The notes under the pieces: model-generated
The model's input: only the letters and a program-made list of their open reading frames with translations
The model's database searches: none
What the model was told of the DNA's origin: nothing
Program-made: the position numbers and the translations under genes
NCBI RefSeq assembly: GCF_000703005.1
Contig: NZ_JNLH01000001.1
Span: forward strand, 585,501-649,500
From: Pseudobutyrivibrio ruminis HUN009
Lineage (GTDB): Bacteria; Bacillota; Clostridia; Lachnospirales; Lachnospiraceae
DNA length: 64,000 nucleotides
Direction of reading: 5' to 3'
Shown here: piece by piece, positions 16,268 through 25,473 of the stretch
Numbering within the stretch: position 1 is the stretch's first letter
Layout: each line of letters opens with the position of its first letter

Positions 16268-17814
16268 TAATTAAAAACAAAAACGTTTGGCGCTGATTTG
16301 AACCAAACAAGGCGAGCTCCAGCTTCGCTTAAATAAGCTGCCAAAGCTCCCGCTGTATAGTTAGGGCTGGTCATGATTGCATCTGTCGTATCGAAGATTG
16401 CAACTTCTGGATTGACCAACTCGTAAAAACCTGTTTCAGTAGGCATGCTATTATTGCCATGGTGTCCGCATTGAAGAATATCTGCCTTCAATTCATCACC
16501 ATAAGTTTCAACTAAATAGTTTGCCATGTATTCGCTATGGCAATCACCGCAAATAAGAATGCTGCGATTTGGTGTAGCCATTTTAAAAACTAGCGAATCG
16601 TTATTTGGAATATCCTCACGACAATCTACAACCACATCATCAAATGCATTGAAGAAGGTGATAGTCAAATCATCACTGAAGGTTAAAACATCGTCTCTTT
16701 GGACATAATTGATATTGTCTGCCTCTGCTGTGATTTCCTGGAACTTGTTGAAAGAATCAACATCATCCCATTCCTGTGCTACGCTGTAGAACAAATCAGC
16801 ATCCAGTGGTGTGATATAAACCTGATCGATAGTGATGCCCTGTGGATCCTCGTAAATTGCATTGAAAGCATCGATGTGGTCCATGTGATAATGAGTGATT
16901 ATCCAAGCGTCGACCTCGCCTCCCAATGCTTTGATATTCTCGCGAAGTGTATCGTCGTTTTCACCGTGTCCACCATCGATGACGATAAGTGTACCATCCT
17001 TTTGGTTGTACATTGTGTAGCACATGCACTGCAAATCTGAACCGTCATCGTACTCTGTCAAAATCCAATCTCCGTAGATTGGAGTGAGAACTGCATAATA
17101 TGGTGTGCGGCCGTAAAGCTCAAACCCGTAATTAAGATATGTATTCAGGATATCTTCTGCCGCTGATACAACAACATAATCCACATTATTTTCAGCGCAG
17201 TAGTCTGCAACTGCCTTTGGATTAGGTGTTGGATTTGTAAGCTCGTATGCTATATCATCAATTTCTCTGCCATATGGCATAGAGAATCTGCTGTCTATTT
17301 GACGTAGATAAATTGTGACATCCAATGGCGCCATGATACGGATTGTATCACCTTCATAATCAGCAAATACATCGCTGATGGTGATAACATCCTGAGGAAC
17401 CTTATTGCGATTCTCAGCCTTTGTAAACCAATCCTCAGTGTAAAGGCATCTGCCACAGATACACACTACTGCCAGACTGACAACCAGTGCTATAAGCTTT
17501 TGCTTACCTTGAAATCTCATTACAAAAAGTGTCAGGCCATATGCCACAATAATCAGCACTGGAATCACACTATAAAAGCGCAAGTAATATTGTTCAAATG
17601 CGTTTTCCTTGAGAATCCATTTGCCGATTATCAAGGTCAACGGATTATATATGAAAACTAACACAAGTCCTGTATACCATAGAAATGTGTATCGTTTTAT
17701 TTTTTCTTTTTCAAAGAATAGAATCAGCCCTAAAGCAACTACAAACAATAATGCATATGCAAGCTTGCCCCAAAATGTGGCTGATATTCCTGTTATGACA
17801 TTAATCCATTCCAT
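16267..17814 (-). CDS. Membrane protein with C-terminal ComEC-like metallo-beta-lactamase fold
   Basis: 515 aa. Residues 1-135 hold three to four membrane segments; about 140-265 form a soluble linker. About 268-515 is an MBL-fold domain with DGGHGENDD, the metal motif THYHMDHID, a CGDCHSEY segment and CGHHGNNSMP. This resembles the extracellular nuclease-like domain of ComEC. The N-terminal membrane part looks like the tail of the protein encoded immediately upstream, which overlaps by 22 bp. No ribosome binding site precedes ATG 17814. It may be translationally coupled, or the two may be one split polypeptide. Substrate unknown. Confidence 0.7.
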   Translation of the reverse strand: MEWINVITGISATFWGKLAYALLFVVALGLILFFEKEKIKRYTFLWYTGLVLVFIYNPLTLIIGKWILKENAFEQYYLRFYSVIPVLIIVAYGLTLFVMRFQGKQKLIALVVSLAVVCICGRCLYTEDWFTKAENRNKVPQDVITISDVFADYEGDTIRIMAPLDVTIYLRQIDSRFSMPYGREIDDIAYELTNPTPNPKAVADYCAENNVDYVVVSAAEDILNTYLNYGFELYGRTPYYAVLTPIYGDWILTEYDDGSDLQCMCYTMYNQKDGTLIVIDGGHGENDDTLRENIKALGGEVDAWIITHYHMDHIDAFNAIYEDPQGITIDQVYITPLDADLFYSVAQEWDDVDSFNKFQEITAEADNINYVQRDDVLTFSDDLTITFFNAFDDVVVDCREDIPNNDSLVFKMATPNRSILICGDCHSEYMANYLVETYGDELKADILQCGHHGNNSMPTETGFYELVNPEVAIFDTTDAIMTSPNYTAGALAAYLSEAGARLVWFKSAPNVFVFN

Positions 17815-18956
17815 AAATTATAAAAGAAATTTGGCTCCCATTGTCTTTGTAGTAACAGTGCTACGCTTACATAAATGATTGCCTGAACAAAAGGGCCAAA
17901 CAGACCGGCAAGCAAATAGCGTATGCCGTAGATTCTACGGTTGTATACTGACATCAAAACGAACATTCCCACCACCATAATAGTGACAAGCAACGCTGAT
18001 GTGACTGTAAGAGAGCATGCGCCTAGTGACACCAAGCAAATAGTCAGTGCTACTCGCTTATCAAGTTCTTCAGCAAATGCTCTAGCTAAAAAGCAAATCA
18101 TAAACGGAACTACAACTGCTGTGAGCACCGCTTTGCCCTGCCACAATGCACAAAGCAAACGGAAGGTTGGTGAATAATGGGAAAACATTCCCATGATGTA
18201 TGTTACCGATAGGATAATCATAAAAATCAACCTATCATCCGTTTTGGCAAATAGGAATCTAGCCATGTAATAATAAATACCATATGCTACCAAAAGCATA
18301 ATTACAGGCAAAATAGTGTGGCAAACTGTTGTGACATCAAATGATGATACAACAGAAAGATAGGCTACATAAGTGGTCCAAGACTGTGCCACTCGCTTTG
18401 GTGATGTGTATGGTGCCTCACCCGTGATGAAGTTTACATTGGTGATCATATCGCTGTTGATATCGTCTACGGAAGTAACCACAACATCATAATCATCATA
18501 AGACCATTCGTTAATCTCGTAGCGGTATGCTGCATAAATCTGAAGCAACATGAGAACCGCAAGAATTATCGCATATACGATATTAAGCTTGTTTGTTTTT
18601 ATTTCTCCAAATGTTTCTCTGCAATCAATCCTGTAGATTCCTAAATCCGTTTTGAATTTCTTGCCATCGATTACGATCCAAAGAATAACAAGCGCTACTA
18701 CTATCAACGAATAGATGATAGACAATCTATGAAAGCCTCCCACAATAAGCTTTGTGGTCATGGTTTTGTTCTGGTACCAGCAGAACCCAAAATTCAGCAT
18801 ATAGAAAACTGCCTGAAGACTGAAGAATCCTGCAATGTAACAAACAATCGGGCTTTTCAATATTTGACTCTTTGCTCTGTATGTAATTAGTCTGCCCACT
18901 GCTACAGGCACAAGTGTGAAGTGTAGCAGGAAGGCTAAAGCTCTAATTAAAATCAT
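17793..18956 (-). CDS. Polytopic membrane protein (DUF6077-like?), possible N-terminal half
   Basis: 387 aa with about nine to ten hydrophobic segments and an external loop near residues 150-200 (NEWSYDDYDVVVTSVDDINS). This layout resembles GT-C-like or DUF6077 membrane proteins of clostridial glycan loci; the family name is tentative. It starts at ATG 18956 within TAATG of the upstream cytidylyltransferase. It ends (WNGLMS) inside the first codons of the MBL-domain gene, whose N-terminus continues the membrane topology. It may act on lipid-linked glycan outside the membrane. Confidence 0.6.
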   Translation of the reverse strand: MILIRALAFLLHFTLVPVAVGRLITYRAKSQILKSPIVCYIAGFFSLQAVFYMLNFGFCWYQNKTMTTKLIVGGFHRLSIIYSLIVVALVILWIVIDGKKFKTDLGIYRIDCRETFGEIKTNKLNIVYAIILAVLMLLQIYAAYRYEINEWSYDDYDVVVTSVDDINSDMITNVNFITGEAPYTSPKRVAQSWTTYVAYLSVVSSFDVTTVCHTILPVIMLLVAYGIYYYMARFLFAKTDDRLIFMIILSVTYIMGMFSHYSPTFRLLCALWQGKAVLTAVVVPFMICFLARAFAEELDKRVALTICLVSLGACSLTVTSALLVTIMVVGMFVLMSVYNRRIYGIRYLLAGLFGPFVQAIIYVSVALLLQRQWEPNFFYNLWNGLMS

Positions 18957-19657
18957 TATTTATTCTCATCTAATCTTTTTTGTAAAAGGCATTTTGCAAA
19001 TTCAAAGTCGATTGGATAATCGATGTCGATTGAATCCTCTCGCTTCATGATGTATGCAACTGTATTGTCGCAGTAGTATGTGCGCTTTTCCTTAAGAAGC
19101 TTGTAATCCAAGATGTAGATAGCTCCGTTTGGCACGATGTATGTCTCGTTGTTCTGGCGGTTTGTCATGGTAATGCCCTGGCCAAAACCTGCGTTTTCAA
19201 CACGGCCCTGCTCGTTGAGCTTGTGATACCAGCTAGCTGGAACCTCTGCCTCTGCAAAGGAAATAAGTGTAGTGGCACCATCCTTTTTGAACTGCTCCAA
19301 TGCTTCATCGATGTGCTGCTCTGTACGGAGAGGCACTGTTGGAAGAAGCACCATGAACTTTTCAATCTGCTCTCCTGTTTCATTCATAACAAACTCTGTT
19401 GCATGAAGATAAACATCGATAGCTGATGCTGTATCGCTTGAAAGCTCTGCTGGACGCATGAATGGAACCTCAGCTCCGTACTCGCGTGCAACTGCGGCGA
19501 TAGCCTCATCATCTGTAGTAACGATGACACGATCTACGCCCTTTGCTTTCTTGGCTGCTTCTATCGTATATGCGATAAGAGGCTTGCCACAAATCTCTTT
19601 AATATTTTTTCCTGGGACTCCCTTAGAACCCCCACGTGCTGGAATAAATGCAATCAT
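18956..19657 (-). CDS. CMP-nonulosonate cytidylyltransferase (NeuA/LegF-like)
   Basis: 233 aa from ATG 19657, chosen because AGAGG lies 5 nt upstream and the protein then begins MIAFIPARGGSKGVPGKN, the family signature. The CTP-binding segment is followed by the conserved TTDDEAIAAVA, LLPTVPLRTEQH and QNNETYIVPNGAIYI segments. It couples CTP to a nonulosonic acid (sialic, legionaminic or relative) to give the CMP-sugar donor. The NeuB-like synthase upstream belongs to the same pathway. Confidence 0.92.
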   Translation of the reverse strand: MIAFIPARGGSKGVPGKNIKEICGKPLIAYTIEAAKKAKGVDRVIVTTDDEAIAAVAREYGAEVPFMRPAELSSDTASAIDVYLHATEFVMNETGEQIEKFMVLLPTVPLRTEQHIDEALEQFKKDGATTLISFAEAEVPASWYHKLNEQGRVENAGFGQGITMTNRQNNETYIVPNGAIYILDYKLLKEKRTYYCDNTVAYIMKREDSIDIDYPIDFEFAKCLLQKRLDENK

Positions 19658-19703
19658 ATTTTCCTCTCGCTTGTATACTATCAATCTGAATATACTCTTC
19701 TAA

Positions 19704-19793
19704 TGATTTGTTACGCTCTCAAGCCTGACATCTTACTCCGCTCAACTACATGTTTCGCTTGAGCAAGAGTCAGAGCTTTATAGCTACAAATCA
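19704..19793 (+). repeat. Dispersed structured element D2
   Basis: 90 nt with closing stem TGATTTG/CAAATCA; compared with D1 (TGATTTC/GAAATCA) the last pair is swapped C-G to G-C. The AAGC/GCTT stem is followed by the covarying stem CTGAC/GTCAG. The apical loop CTCAACTACATGTTTCGCTT is a variant of the family consensus. It lies between neuB-like and neuA-like genes. Confidence 0.8.
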
Positions 19794-19809
19794 CATTTAG
19801 TTTTTCAAC

Positions 19810-19879
19810 AGCTTGATAGCTACAAGCTATTTAAACTTTTATTAATTTATTCAATCACAGATTCTACGAAGTAGAATCT
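19810..19879. repeat. D-element remnant and small hairpin
   Basis: 19810-19828 reads AGCTTGATAGCTACAAGCT, the 3' end of a D element without the rest. 19859-19879 is a 9-bp hairpin AGATTCTAC-GAA-GTAGAATCT just after the NeuB-like stop. There is no T-run, so it is not a convincing terminator. Confidence 0.5.
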
Positions 19880-19883
19880 TCCT

Positions 19884-20933
19884 TTAGAAATCACCCCACT
19901 GGAATAATTCGTCTGCTTCGATGTCACGCTTAAGTTCTTTGCCGATGAGCATTTCGTAGAACTTAGGTGAGATTGCTGTACCTGGGCGCTTGTAGTCGAG
20001 GTCTTCCTCTGTGAGGATGTGGCCTTTCTTGAGGTCATGAGCTGCTACGATTGAGCGCTTGTACTCTTCACGCTGATGCTTGCTTTCGTTTACAACCTTG
20101 CGGAAGCTTCCCATCATCTTGTAGCCCTGCTCTGCAGCGTCGCAGATGATTTTCATTTCCTCAGGGTTAGCTGAGATCTTGTGATCCCATCCCTTCATGT
20201 TCTTGTCCATTGTGAAGTGCTTTTCAATGATGCAAACATTCTTTGCAATAGACATGATAGGTGCAACCACACCAAATGTATGATCAGAGTATCCTGTAGG
20301 ATATCCAAATGCCATGCGGTACATATCGATGTTGTTGAGGTTAACCTGCTCATCTGCTGGTGGGTAGATTGATACGCAGTGAAGCACGCAGATTTCCTTG
20401 CATCCGCCTGCCTCGATAGCTGCGATAGCGTTAACAACATCATCCATGCCTGTAAGTCCTGTAGAGATAACTACTGGCACACCCTTGCTTCCGATGTACT
20501 TAAGGAATGGTACGTTTTCAACGTCCATAGATGCGACCTTGATGAATGGAACATGAAGCTCATCAACAAGAAGATCCACGCCTGCCTTGTCGAAAGGTGT
20601 TGATGTGAAGTCGATGTCGAGCTCATCACAGTATGCCTTAAGCTCGTGATGCTGCTCCTTTGAAAGGGCGTAAGCTTCTACGATTGACTCAAGTGTATAG
20701 TCTGTTCTGTTGCGATAGTCATCGCCTAAGAAATAGTTGTCGTCGTAATTCTTCTTTGAGAATACATTGCTCTTTGTGAAAGACTGAAGCTTGATGCAGT
20801 CGGCACCGCACTCCTTTGCTGTCTTAATCATTGTCTTTGCAAGCTCCATATCACCATTGTGATTTGCTCCAAGCTCTGCAATTACGTATGGCTTTTTGCC
20901 ACCTGTTACCATATCCTGATAATTAAATCTCAT
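19884..20933 (-). CDS. Nonulosonic acid synthase (NeuB/LegI-like)
   Basis: 349 aa. The N-terminal TIM barrel has AELGANHNGDMELAKTMI, CIKLQSFTK, FTSTPFDKAGVDLL, YPTGYSDHTFG and CIIEKHFTMDK, all family signatures. The C-terminal SAF (antifreeze-like) domain covers residues about 290-349. It condenses phosphoenolpyruvate with a C6 amino sugar to form a nine-carbon acid. The start at 20933 follows GGAGGATTCCT. The gene overlaps the end of the GT2 gene by 11 bp. Whether the product is sialic or legionaminic acid cannot be told from sequence alone; the LegB/LegC/PtmE-like genes favour legionaminic. Confidence 0.9.
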   Translation of the reverse strand: MRFNYQDMVTGGKKPYVIAELGANHNGDMELAKTMIKTAKECGADCIKLQSFTKSNVFSKKNYDDNYFLGDDYRNRTDYTLESIVEAYALSKEQHHELKAYCDELDIDFTSTPFDKAGVDLLVDELHVPFIKVASMDVENVPFLKYIGSKGVPVVISTGLTGMDDVVNAIAAIEAGGCKEICVLHCVSIYPPADEQVNLNNIDMYRMAFGYPTGYSDHTFGVVAPIMSIAKNVCIIEKHFTMDKNMKGWDHKISANPEEMKIICDAAEQGYKMMGSFRKVVNESKHQREEYKRSIVAAHDLKKGHILTEEDLDYKRPGTAISPKFYEMLIGKELKRDIEADELFQWGDF

Positions 20934-21786
20934 AGGAATCCTCCATTAAAATATTGCTCCACCAATAACCATTGCGGTCATGGCTTGTATCTATTGAATC
21001 AATATCCAGCTTCTGCAAATCCTGATACAGGTGCTCGAAGTAAGGATATCTCTTTGCCAAGTTTTTATAGTGTGTAAGCTTTACTTGATATTCCTGCTCC
21101 ACATTGTGGCTGGTGCCAACCTGATTGCTATCGTGAATGCGATAGATGGTGTCGGCATTTTCAACAAGCTTGCCAGGGCCAATGTCCATAAGAAGCCTTG
21201 TAAAGAAATACCAATCAAACACTGGGCAATCTCCCTCTGAAAGTGTGGCCATGAAATCGTCGGTCAGCATGTGAAGATTGATTGCTGTGGTGCCCATTCC
21301 GATGAAGTTGGACTGGGATATAAGCCTAGCACTATCAACTGTTTTAGGCATGTTTTCAAGGACTGTTTTACCGTCCTCTGTAACTAATCCATTATAGTAG
21401 AAAGCATATGATTTGTCTAATTGGTAGGCCTCCTTGAAAGCCTGGATGCGGGTTGGTACAAATGTGTCATCTGCATCGCATACCACTAACAAATCATAGC
21501 CTAGAGCCTTGGCTTTCTTAATCATCTCGATGCGAGTCTGGGCGATGGTGCAGCCCAGCGGGCGTAGGTTGAGGAAATTGACTCTGCCATTGAGATGGAC
21601 CAGGTTTTGATTTGCATCCTGCTGGTCATTAATCATATTAAGCCTAATCAAATCCTCATCTGTGTAATTGTCATTAGTTATCAACAAGTCGAAGTCTTTA
21701 TCCTGCTGGTTATCCACGGATGTGAGTAAATCCTGGAGGAAAACTTCCGCCTGCTTGTATATAACTGTCCCTAAAACAGCTTTCAT
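20923..21786 (-). CDS. GT2-family glycosyltransferase
   Basis: 287 aa GT-A fold. N-terminal MKAVLGTVIYKQAEVFLQDL, the donor motif LLVVCDADDTFVPTRI (DAD in the DXD position, about residue 102), then a mixed C-terminal region with DWYFFTRLLMDIG near 195. Expected to act on the lipid-linked glycan, perhaps using the CMP- or NDP-sugar made by neighbours. An 8-bp hairpin (ATTACTCT/AGAGTAAT, 21809-21831) lies just upstream of its AGAGG site and might affect translation. Confidence 0.82.
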   Translation of the reverse strand: MKAVLGTVIYKQAEVFLQDLLTSVDNQQDKDFDLLITNDNYTDEDLIRLNMINDQQDANQNLVHLNGRVNFLNLRPLGCTIAQTRIEMIKKAKALGYDLLVVCDADDTFVPTRIQAFKEAYQLDKSYAFYYNGLVTEDGKTVLENMPKTVDSARLISQSNFIGMGTTAINLHMLTDDFMATLSEGDCPVFDWYFFTRLLMDIGPGKLVENADTIYRIHDSNQVGTSHNVEQEYQVKLTHYKNLAKRYPYFEHLYQDLQKLDIDSIDTSHDRNGYWWSNILMEDSYEI

Positions 21787-21868
21787 ACTGCTTACCTCTT
21801 ACAAATGTATTACTCTTGTTAACAGAGTAATCATATTGCACTCTATCTATGCCTATTTTTTTATAAAA

Positions 21869-22202
21869 AGTATTGCTATGCACTGAAGCTAACTTTTAAT
21901 ACTTTGAAATCTTTTATTTACACTCTTATAGAGACTTCATAGGTATTACTTTTTACTAAAATTGATTATTAATACTTTGACATCTCTATTTTTGCTTTCC
22001 TGAAGTCTTCAAAAGTATTAAATACTGCAATTATATATTTTTAATACCAGGAAAATAGAATAAATAACCATCACTCCATCTATGCCTATTATTTCAAAAG
22101 ACCTGAAGTATTAATTTAACCTATATGCTTTTATTAATACTTTTTGCTTGAGTATTCTATATTTCCAGGTATTAAATAGTGATTTTCTCTATTATTAATA
22201 CT
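21869..22202. repeat. Array B: five 35-bp palindromes AGTATT-N23-AATACT
   Basis: Units at 21869-21903, 21942-21976, 22014-22048, 22107-22141 and 22168-22202, each with 6-bp arms (A/G)GTATT and AATAC(T/C) and exactly 23 nt between. Unit starts are 73, 72, 93 and 61 bp apart. Three units extend the stem to AGTATTAA/TTAATACT or a one-base variant. CTCYATCTATGCCTATT occurs twice (21841 and 22074), suggesting growth by duplication. The array fills the 521-bp gap between two glycosyltransferase genes and contains no convincing open frame. Confidence 0.8.
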
Positions 22203-22307
22203 TTCATTTTTATGTTTCGCCTCAAGCGTAGATTGCCGAGGCGATATTAGTTAAATGTTTTTAACATTCCAGTAAGAATCTGTAGATTCATGTATAAAAC
22301 ATAATAA

Positions 22308-23504
22308 CTAGCCTATAAATGCATCCATCTCATCCATGAGAGTCTTCTTGTCGAAGTGGGATTTGTTGTAGTTGCGAGAGTTCTCACCAAGCTGCGCAAG
22401 GCGCTCTGGTGATAGCTTACTCATAGCAACAATGCTGACAGCAAGCTCCTCTGCATCCCCGATATCTGAGCACATACCGCAATCAGCCTCGTTTATAATA
22501 CGGGCTGTTTCGCCGCGGGCTGAGGCAATGATTGGCATTGCGCAGGCCATGTATGACTGAAGCTTTGCTGGGATTGTTTTAGCAAAAAGCTCGTCATCTG
22601 CAAATGAAATGAACGCTGCATCGCCTGTTGCAAGAAGTGCTGGCACTTCCTCTGGCTTTACACGGCCAGCAAATTCAAACATATCCCAAACTCCATTTTG
22701 TGTGATGGAGTGTTCAAATGACTTTCTAGCTCTGCCATCTCCAACAATCGTGAATCTGATGTTTTTGATTCCCTCATCGCGGATTTTTTTAGCCGCATAT
22801 GGAAGAATTTCCAGACCCTGAGCCTGACCAATGTTTCCTGTGAAGATCACATTGAAGCCTTTATGCTCTTTCTTTGGCTGTGGCTGATAAAATTCCTCGG
22901 CATACTGTGGCCAGAAGGAAACCTTATCCTGCTCGTCTTCATCCACAAGCTTGCGAATCTCTGTAACGAAGCTTGGGCTGGTGCCCCATATGTGAGTGCA
23001 GCCTTTATAGATTTTTCTAACCATTCGCTCGATTGGCTTGAGTACAAGTGGCGAATGGATTCCTGTAATCATTTCTACGTTATCAGGCCATAAATCCTGC
23101 ACATACAAATAGCATGGGATGTGATGCATTCTTGCATATCTCACTCCCACTTTACACTGATTCATAGGAGATGTCTCAAACATGAACACCTCGTCAGCCT
23201 TTATCTTTGTGAACAAGCTCCACCAAAAGCCAAAGAATGGAAAGCTAAAGTAATTCATTACCAAGCCAAACTTTCCTTTTCCTCTAGCGATAAGAGGAAT
23301 GCGGTGGACTTCCACGCCATTAATTGTTTCTTTTGTATTTTTGAACCAGCCATAGCCTGGGTAGAATTTACCCTCCGGGTAATTTGGAATGCCTGTAACT
23401 ACAGTTACTTTGTAGCCGCGCTTTACCCACTCGAAGGCCATGTCATTTATCCTAAATTGTTCAGGATAGAAGTACTGGCAAATTATCAAAATATGTTTTT
23501 TCAA
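22308..23504 (-). CDS. WbuB-like GT4 glycosyltransferase
   Basis: 398 aa. N-terminal KHILIICQYFYPEQFRINDM and VVTGIPNYPEGKFYPGYGWF are signatures of the WbuB subgroup (often fucosamine or N-acetylamino sugar transfer). The donor half has IFTGNIGQAQGLEILPYAA near residue 230 and a loop at SYMACAMPIIASARGETARI near 335. Acts on the cytoplasmic face. It lies 12 bp downstream of the NeuD-like gene and is followed by array B. Substrate inferred only at the family level. Confidence 0.87.
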   Translation of the reverse strand: MKKHILIICQYFYPEQFRINDMAFEWVKRGYKVTVVTGIPNYPEGKFYPGYGWFKNTKETINGVEVHRIPLIARGKGKFGLVMNYFSFPFFGFWWSLFTKIKADEVFMFETSPMNQCKVGVRYARMHHIPCYLYVQDLWPDNVEMITGIHSPLVLKPIERMVRKIYKGCTHIWGTSPSFVTEIRKLVDEDEQDKVSFWPQYAEEFYQPQPKKEHKGFNVIFTGNIGQAQGLEILPYAAKKIRDEGIKNIRFTIVGDGRARKSFEHSITQNGVWDMFEFAGRVKPEEVPALLATGDAAFISFADDELFAKTIPAKLQSYMACAMPIIASARGETARIINEADCGMCSDIGDAEELAVSIVAMSKLSPERLAQLGENSRNYNKSHFDKKTLMDEMDAFIG

Positions 23505-23516
23505 ATTTATCTCCCG

Positions 23517-24140
23517 CTAGTCGAAACGGCGTACGGTTTTTGCTGGGACGCCAACGACTTCGCATCTTCCCTTCGTGTTTTTGATAACGCAAGAGCCAGC
23601 CCAGATATGGGTCTCGTCTCCGATTGTCTTGCCCTGTACGATTTGTGAGCCGGTGCCAACTTCGATGAGGTTGCCAAGTGTGCAAGCTCCGGAAATGTTG
23701 GCGTTAGGGTTGAGTGTGTTGAAATCACCAAGTGTGCTATCGTGGGCCACTGTACAGTTGAAGTTGATAAGATTCTGGTTGCCGATTTTTACATCAACTG
23801 TAAGGATAGCGCCTGCGCAGATAACATTGCCCTCTCCCATTGCGACGCTATCTGACAAAGTTGCAGATGGGTCGATGAGATTAGGAAAGTGTACATGAGG
23901 ATTCTTTTTATAAAGCTCATACAAAAACTTTCTGCGCTCCATTGAGCCCATGGCGATGACTACATCCAAATCCTCAGTAGCTTCAGTAACGAAGCTATCA
24001 TCGCCAACTACATCTTCGCCTGGTTCAATATCTATATAACCTAAAATAATCCATGTTGGATTTACTGCATTGATGCGCTCTGCCAGCCACTTTGTCTCTT
24101 TGCCGGCTCCGCCTGTTCCTGCAATAACTAAGTTTCTCAT
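23517..24140 (-). CDS. NeuD/PglD/LegH-like sugar acyltransferase
   Basis: 207 aa. N-terminal PglD-type Rossmann domain (LVIAGTGGAGKETKWLAERI) followed from about residue 95 by left-handed beta-helix hexapeptide repeats (NLIDPSATLSDSVAMGEGNV, ILTVDVKIGN, NPNANISGACTLGN). The family N- or O-acetylates amino sugars or nonulosonic acids. In a legionaminic-type pathway the matching step is LegH. The nearby ACP and dehydratase raise the possibility of another acyl donor; this is speculation. Confidence 0.86.
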   Translation of the reverse strand: MRNLVIAGTGGAGKETKWLAERINAVNPTWIILGYIDIEPGEDVVGDDSFVTEATEDLDVVIAMGSMERRKFLYELYKKNPHVHFPNLIDPSATLSDSVAMGEGNVICAGAILTVDVKIGNQNLINFNCTVAHDSTLGDFNTLNPNANISGACTLGNLIEVGTGSQIVQGKTIGDETHIWAGSCVIKNTKGRCEVVGVPAKTVRRFD

Positions 24141-24173
24141 ATTTTCTCCAATTCAATTCTCTACGAATGTTTA

Positions 24174-24908
24174 TTAGTGCTTGCTATCTGTAATAGCAAT
24201 ATTCTGGCCGCTGATCATATCCGCGCCGTCAGAAAGTAGGAATGCAAGTGTAGGCACAACCTGGTCAACTGTGAGGTTCTTGCCCATAGGCATATCAGCT
24301 GCATTCATTTCCTTGATGAGGTCTGGAAGATTATCAAGGAAGCGTGTCTCTATCATCTCTGGGCTGACGCCATTAACTGTAATCCCCTTATCTGCATACT
24401 CTACAGCTAGTGACTTCATAAGACCTAAAAGGGCGTATTTTGTAGTGGTGTAGACGCTCTTGTACTTAGGTGGCATGCCAACTGTGCATGATGTAAGCAT
24501 GAAGATTACCTTGCCATATTTTTGCTTTGTCATAAAGGGCAAAAAATCGCCCAGTATATCAACTATTGGACGAAGGTCTGTCTCAGTTGCTGCTGCAAAA
24601 TCACACCAGCCGAGCTTTTTGAATTTTTCATTTTCCATTGGAGCTGCAGCAAGATGTACCACGTGATCAGGCTTGAGTTCTCTTTCAGCCATAAAATCAA
24701 GCATCTTTCTCACCGACATTGCATCAGCAAAATCAGCCTGTACCATAACAAGCTTATCTCCAAGCTTCTCCTCTAATGGAAGAAGACGTGATGCGCTGCT
24801 GCGATAGTGAGCCACGATGGTATCGTAATTGTCAGCCACCAATTCAATAAGTGCAGTTCCTAGTTCTGAGGACGCACCTGTCACGAATAATGTCTTGTTT
24901 TCTCTCAT
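24174..24908 (-). CDS. Short-chain dehydrogenase/reductase (PtmA- or FabG-like)
   Basis: 244 aa classical SDR. TGASSELG cofactor motif at residue 10, Ser in MLTSCTVG, and the YxxxK pair in SVYTTTKYALLG near 155. It sits directly between an acyl carrier protein/MaoC pair and the NeuD-like gene. Two readings are possible: a PtmA-like sugar oxidoreductase of legionaminic clusters, or a 3-oxoacyl-ACP reductase working with the ACP and MaoC proteins. Sequence alone does not decide. Confidence 0.85.
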   Translation of the reverse strand: MRENKTLFVTGASSELGTALIELVADNYDTIVAHYRSSASRLLPLEEKLGDKLVMVQADFADAMSVRKMLDFMAERELKPDHVVHLAAAPMENEKFKKLGWCDFAAATETDLRPIVDILGDFLPFMTKQKYGKVIFMLTSCTVGMPPKYKSVYTTTKYALLGLMKSLAVEYADKGITVNGVSPEMIETRFLDNLPDLIKEMNAADMPMGKNLTVDQVVPTLAFLLSDGADMISGQNIAITDSKH

Positions 24909-24919
24909 CTAATCTCCCT

Positions 24920-25333
24920 CTATACCACGAGAATACCCATGGTTCCTCGCAGTACCTTTTTTCCATCCTGATTTGTGATGGTTACTTTTAATTCAAGACG
25001 CTGAACGCTTTCCACAAGCTCTACGATTTCGCCTGTAACTGTAAGCTCGTCGCCGATATATACTGGCTTTGCGAACTTTGTCTCCACCTGCTGGATGAGG
25101 CTGCGCTCACCAGGAATGTAGACACCAGCTAATGTAGAAAGGAAACTTGCTGTGAGCATGCCATAAGCCACACGGCCTGGATGGCCCTTTGCCTTTGCAA
25201 ACTCCTCATCATTATGAAGTGGGTTGACATCCCCTGTGATGCCCTTGAAAGCATCGAGCATGGCCTCAGTGATTGTCACCTTGAAGCTCTCTGTCATCCC
25301 CACAGTTAATTCATCAAATTTATAGTTATTCAT
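24920..25333 (-). CDS. MaoC-like (R)-3-hydroxyacyl dehydratase
   Basis: 137 aa hot-dog protein, standard for single-domain MaoC/PhaJ enzymes. The catalytic Asp-His pair is in ITGDVNPLHNDEEFAK near residue 35, with GRVAYGMLTASFLS following. It hydrates enoyl or dehydrates 3-hydroxyacyl thioesters. Its place 11 bp from an SDR and near an ACP suggests a small acyl-making unit that feeds glycan acylation; the acyl group is unknown. Confidence 0.87.
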   Translation of the reverse strand: MNNYKFDELTVGMTESFKVTITEAMLDAFKGITGDVNPLHNDEEFAKAKGHPGRVAYGMLTASFLSTLAGVYIPGERSLIQQVETKFAKPVYIGDELTVTGEIVELVESVQRLELKVTITNQDGKKVLRGTMGILVV

Positions 25334-25346
25334 ATACTTTTCATCC

Positions 25347-25432
25347 AGCTTGTTACGCTCTCAATCCTGAGCATGCTCCGCTCGACAACACGTCTCGCTT
25401 GAGCAATACTCAGAGATTTATAGCTACAAGCT
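25347..25432 (+). repeat. Dispersed structured element D3
   Basis: 86 nt. Closing stem AGCTTG/CAAGCT. The second stem is AATC/GATT where other copies have AAGC/GCTT, a double compensatory change. It is followed by CTGAG/CTCAG and TGCTC/GAGCA. The apical loop CTCGACAACACGTCTCGCTT is the consensus form. On the minus strand it is preceded directly by TTTAGATGA. Confidence 0.82.
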
Positions 25433-25473
25433 TCATCTAAATCTGTTATGTATCTATTTACTTGAATACTTTT

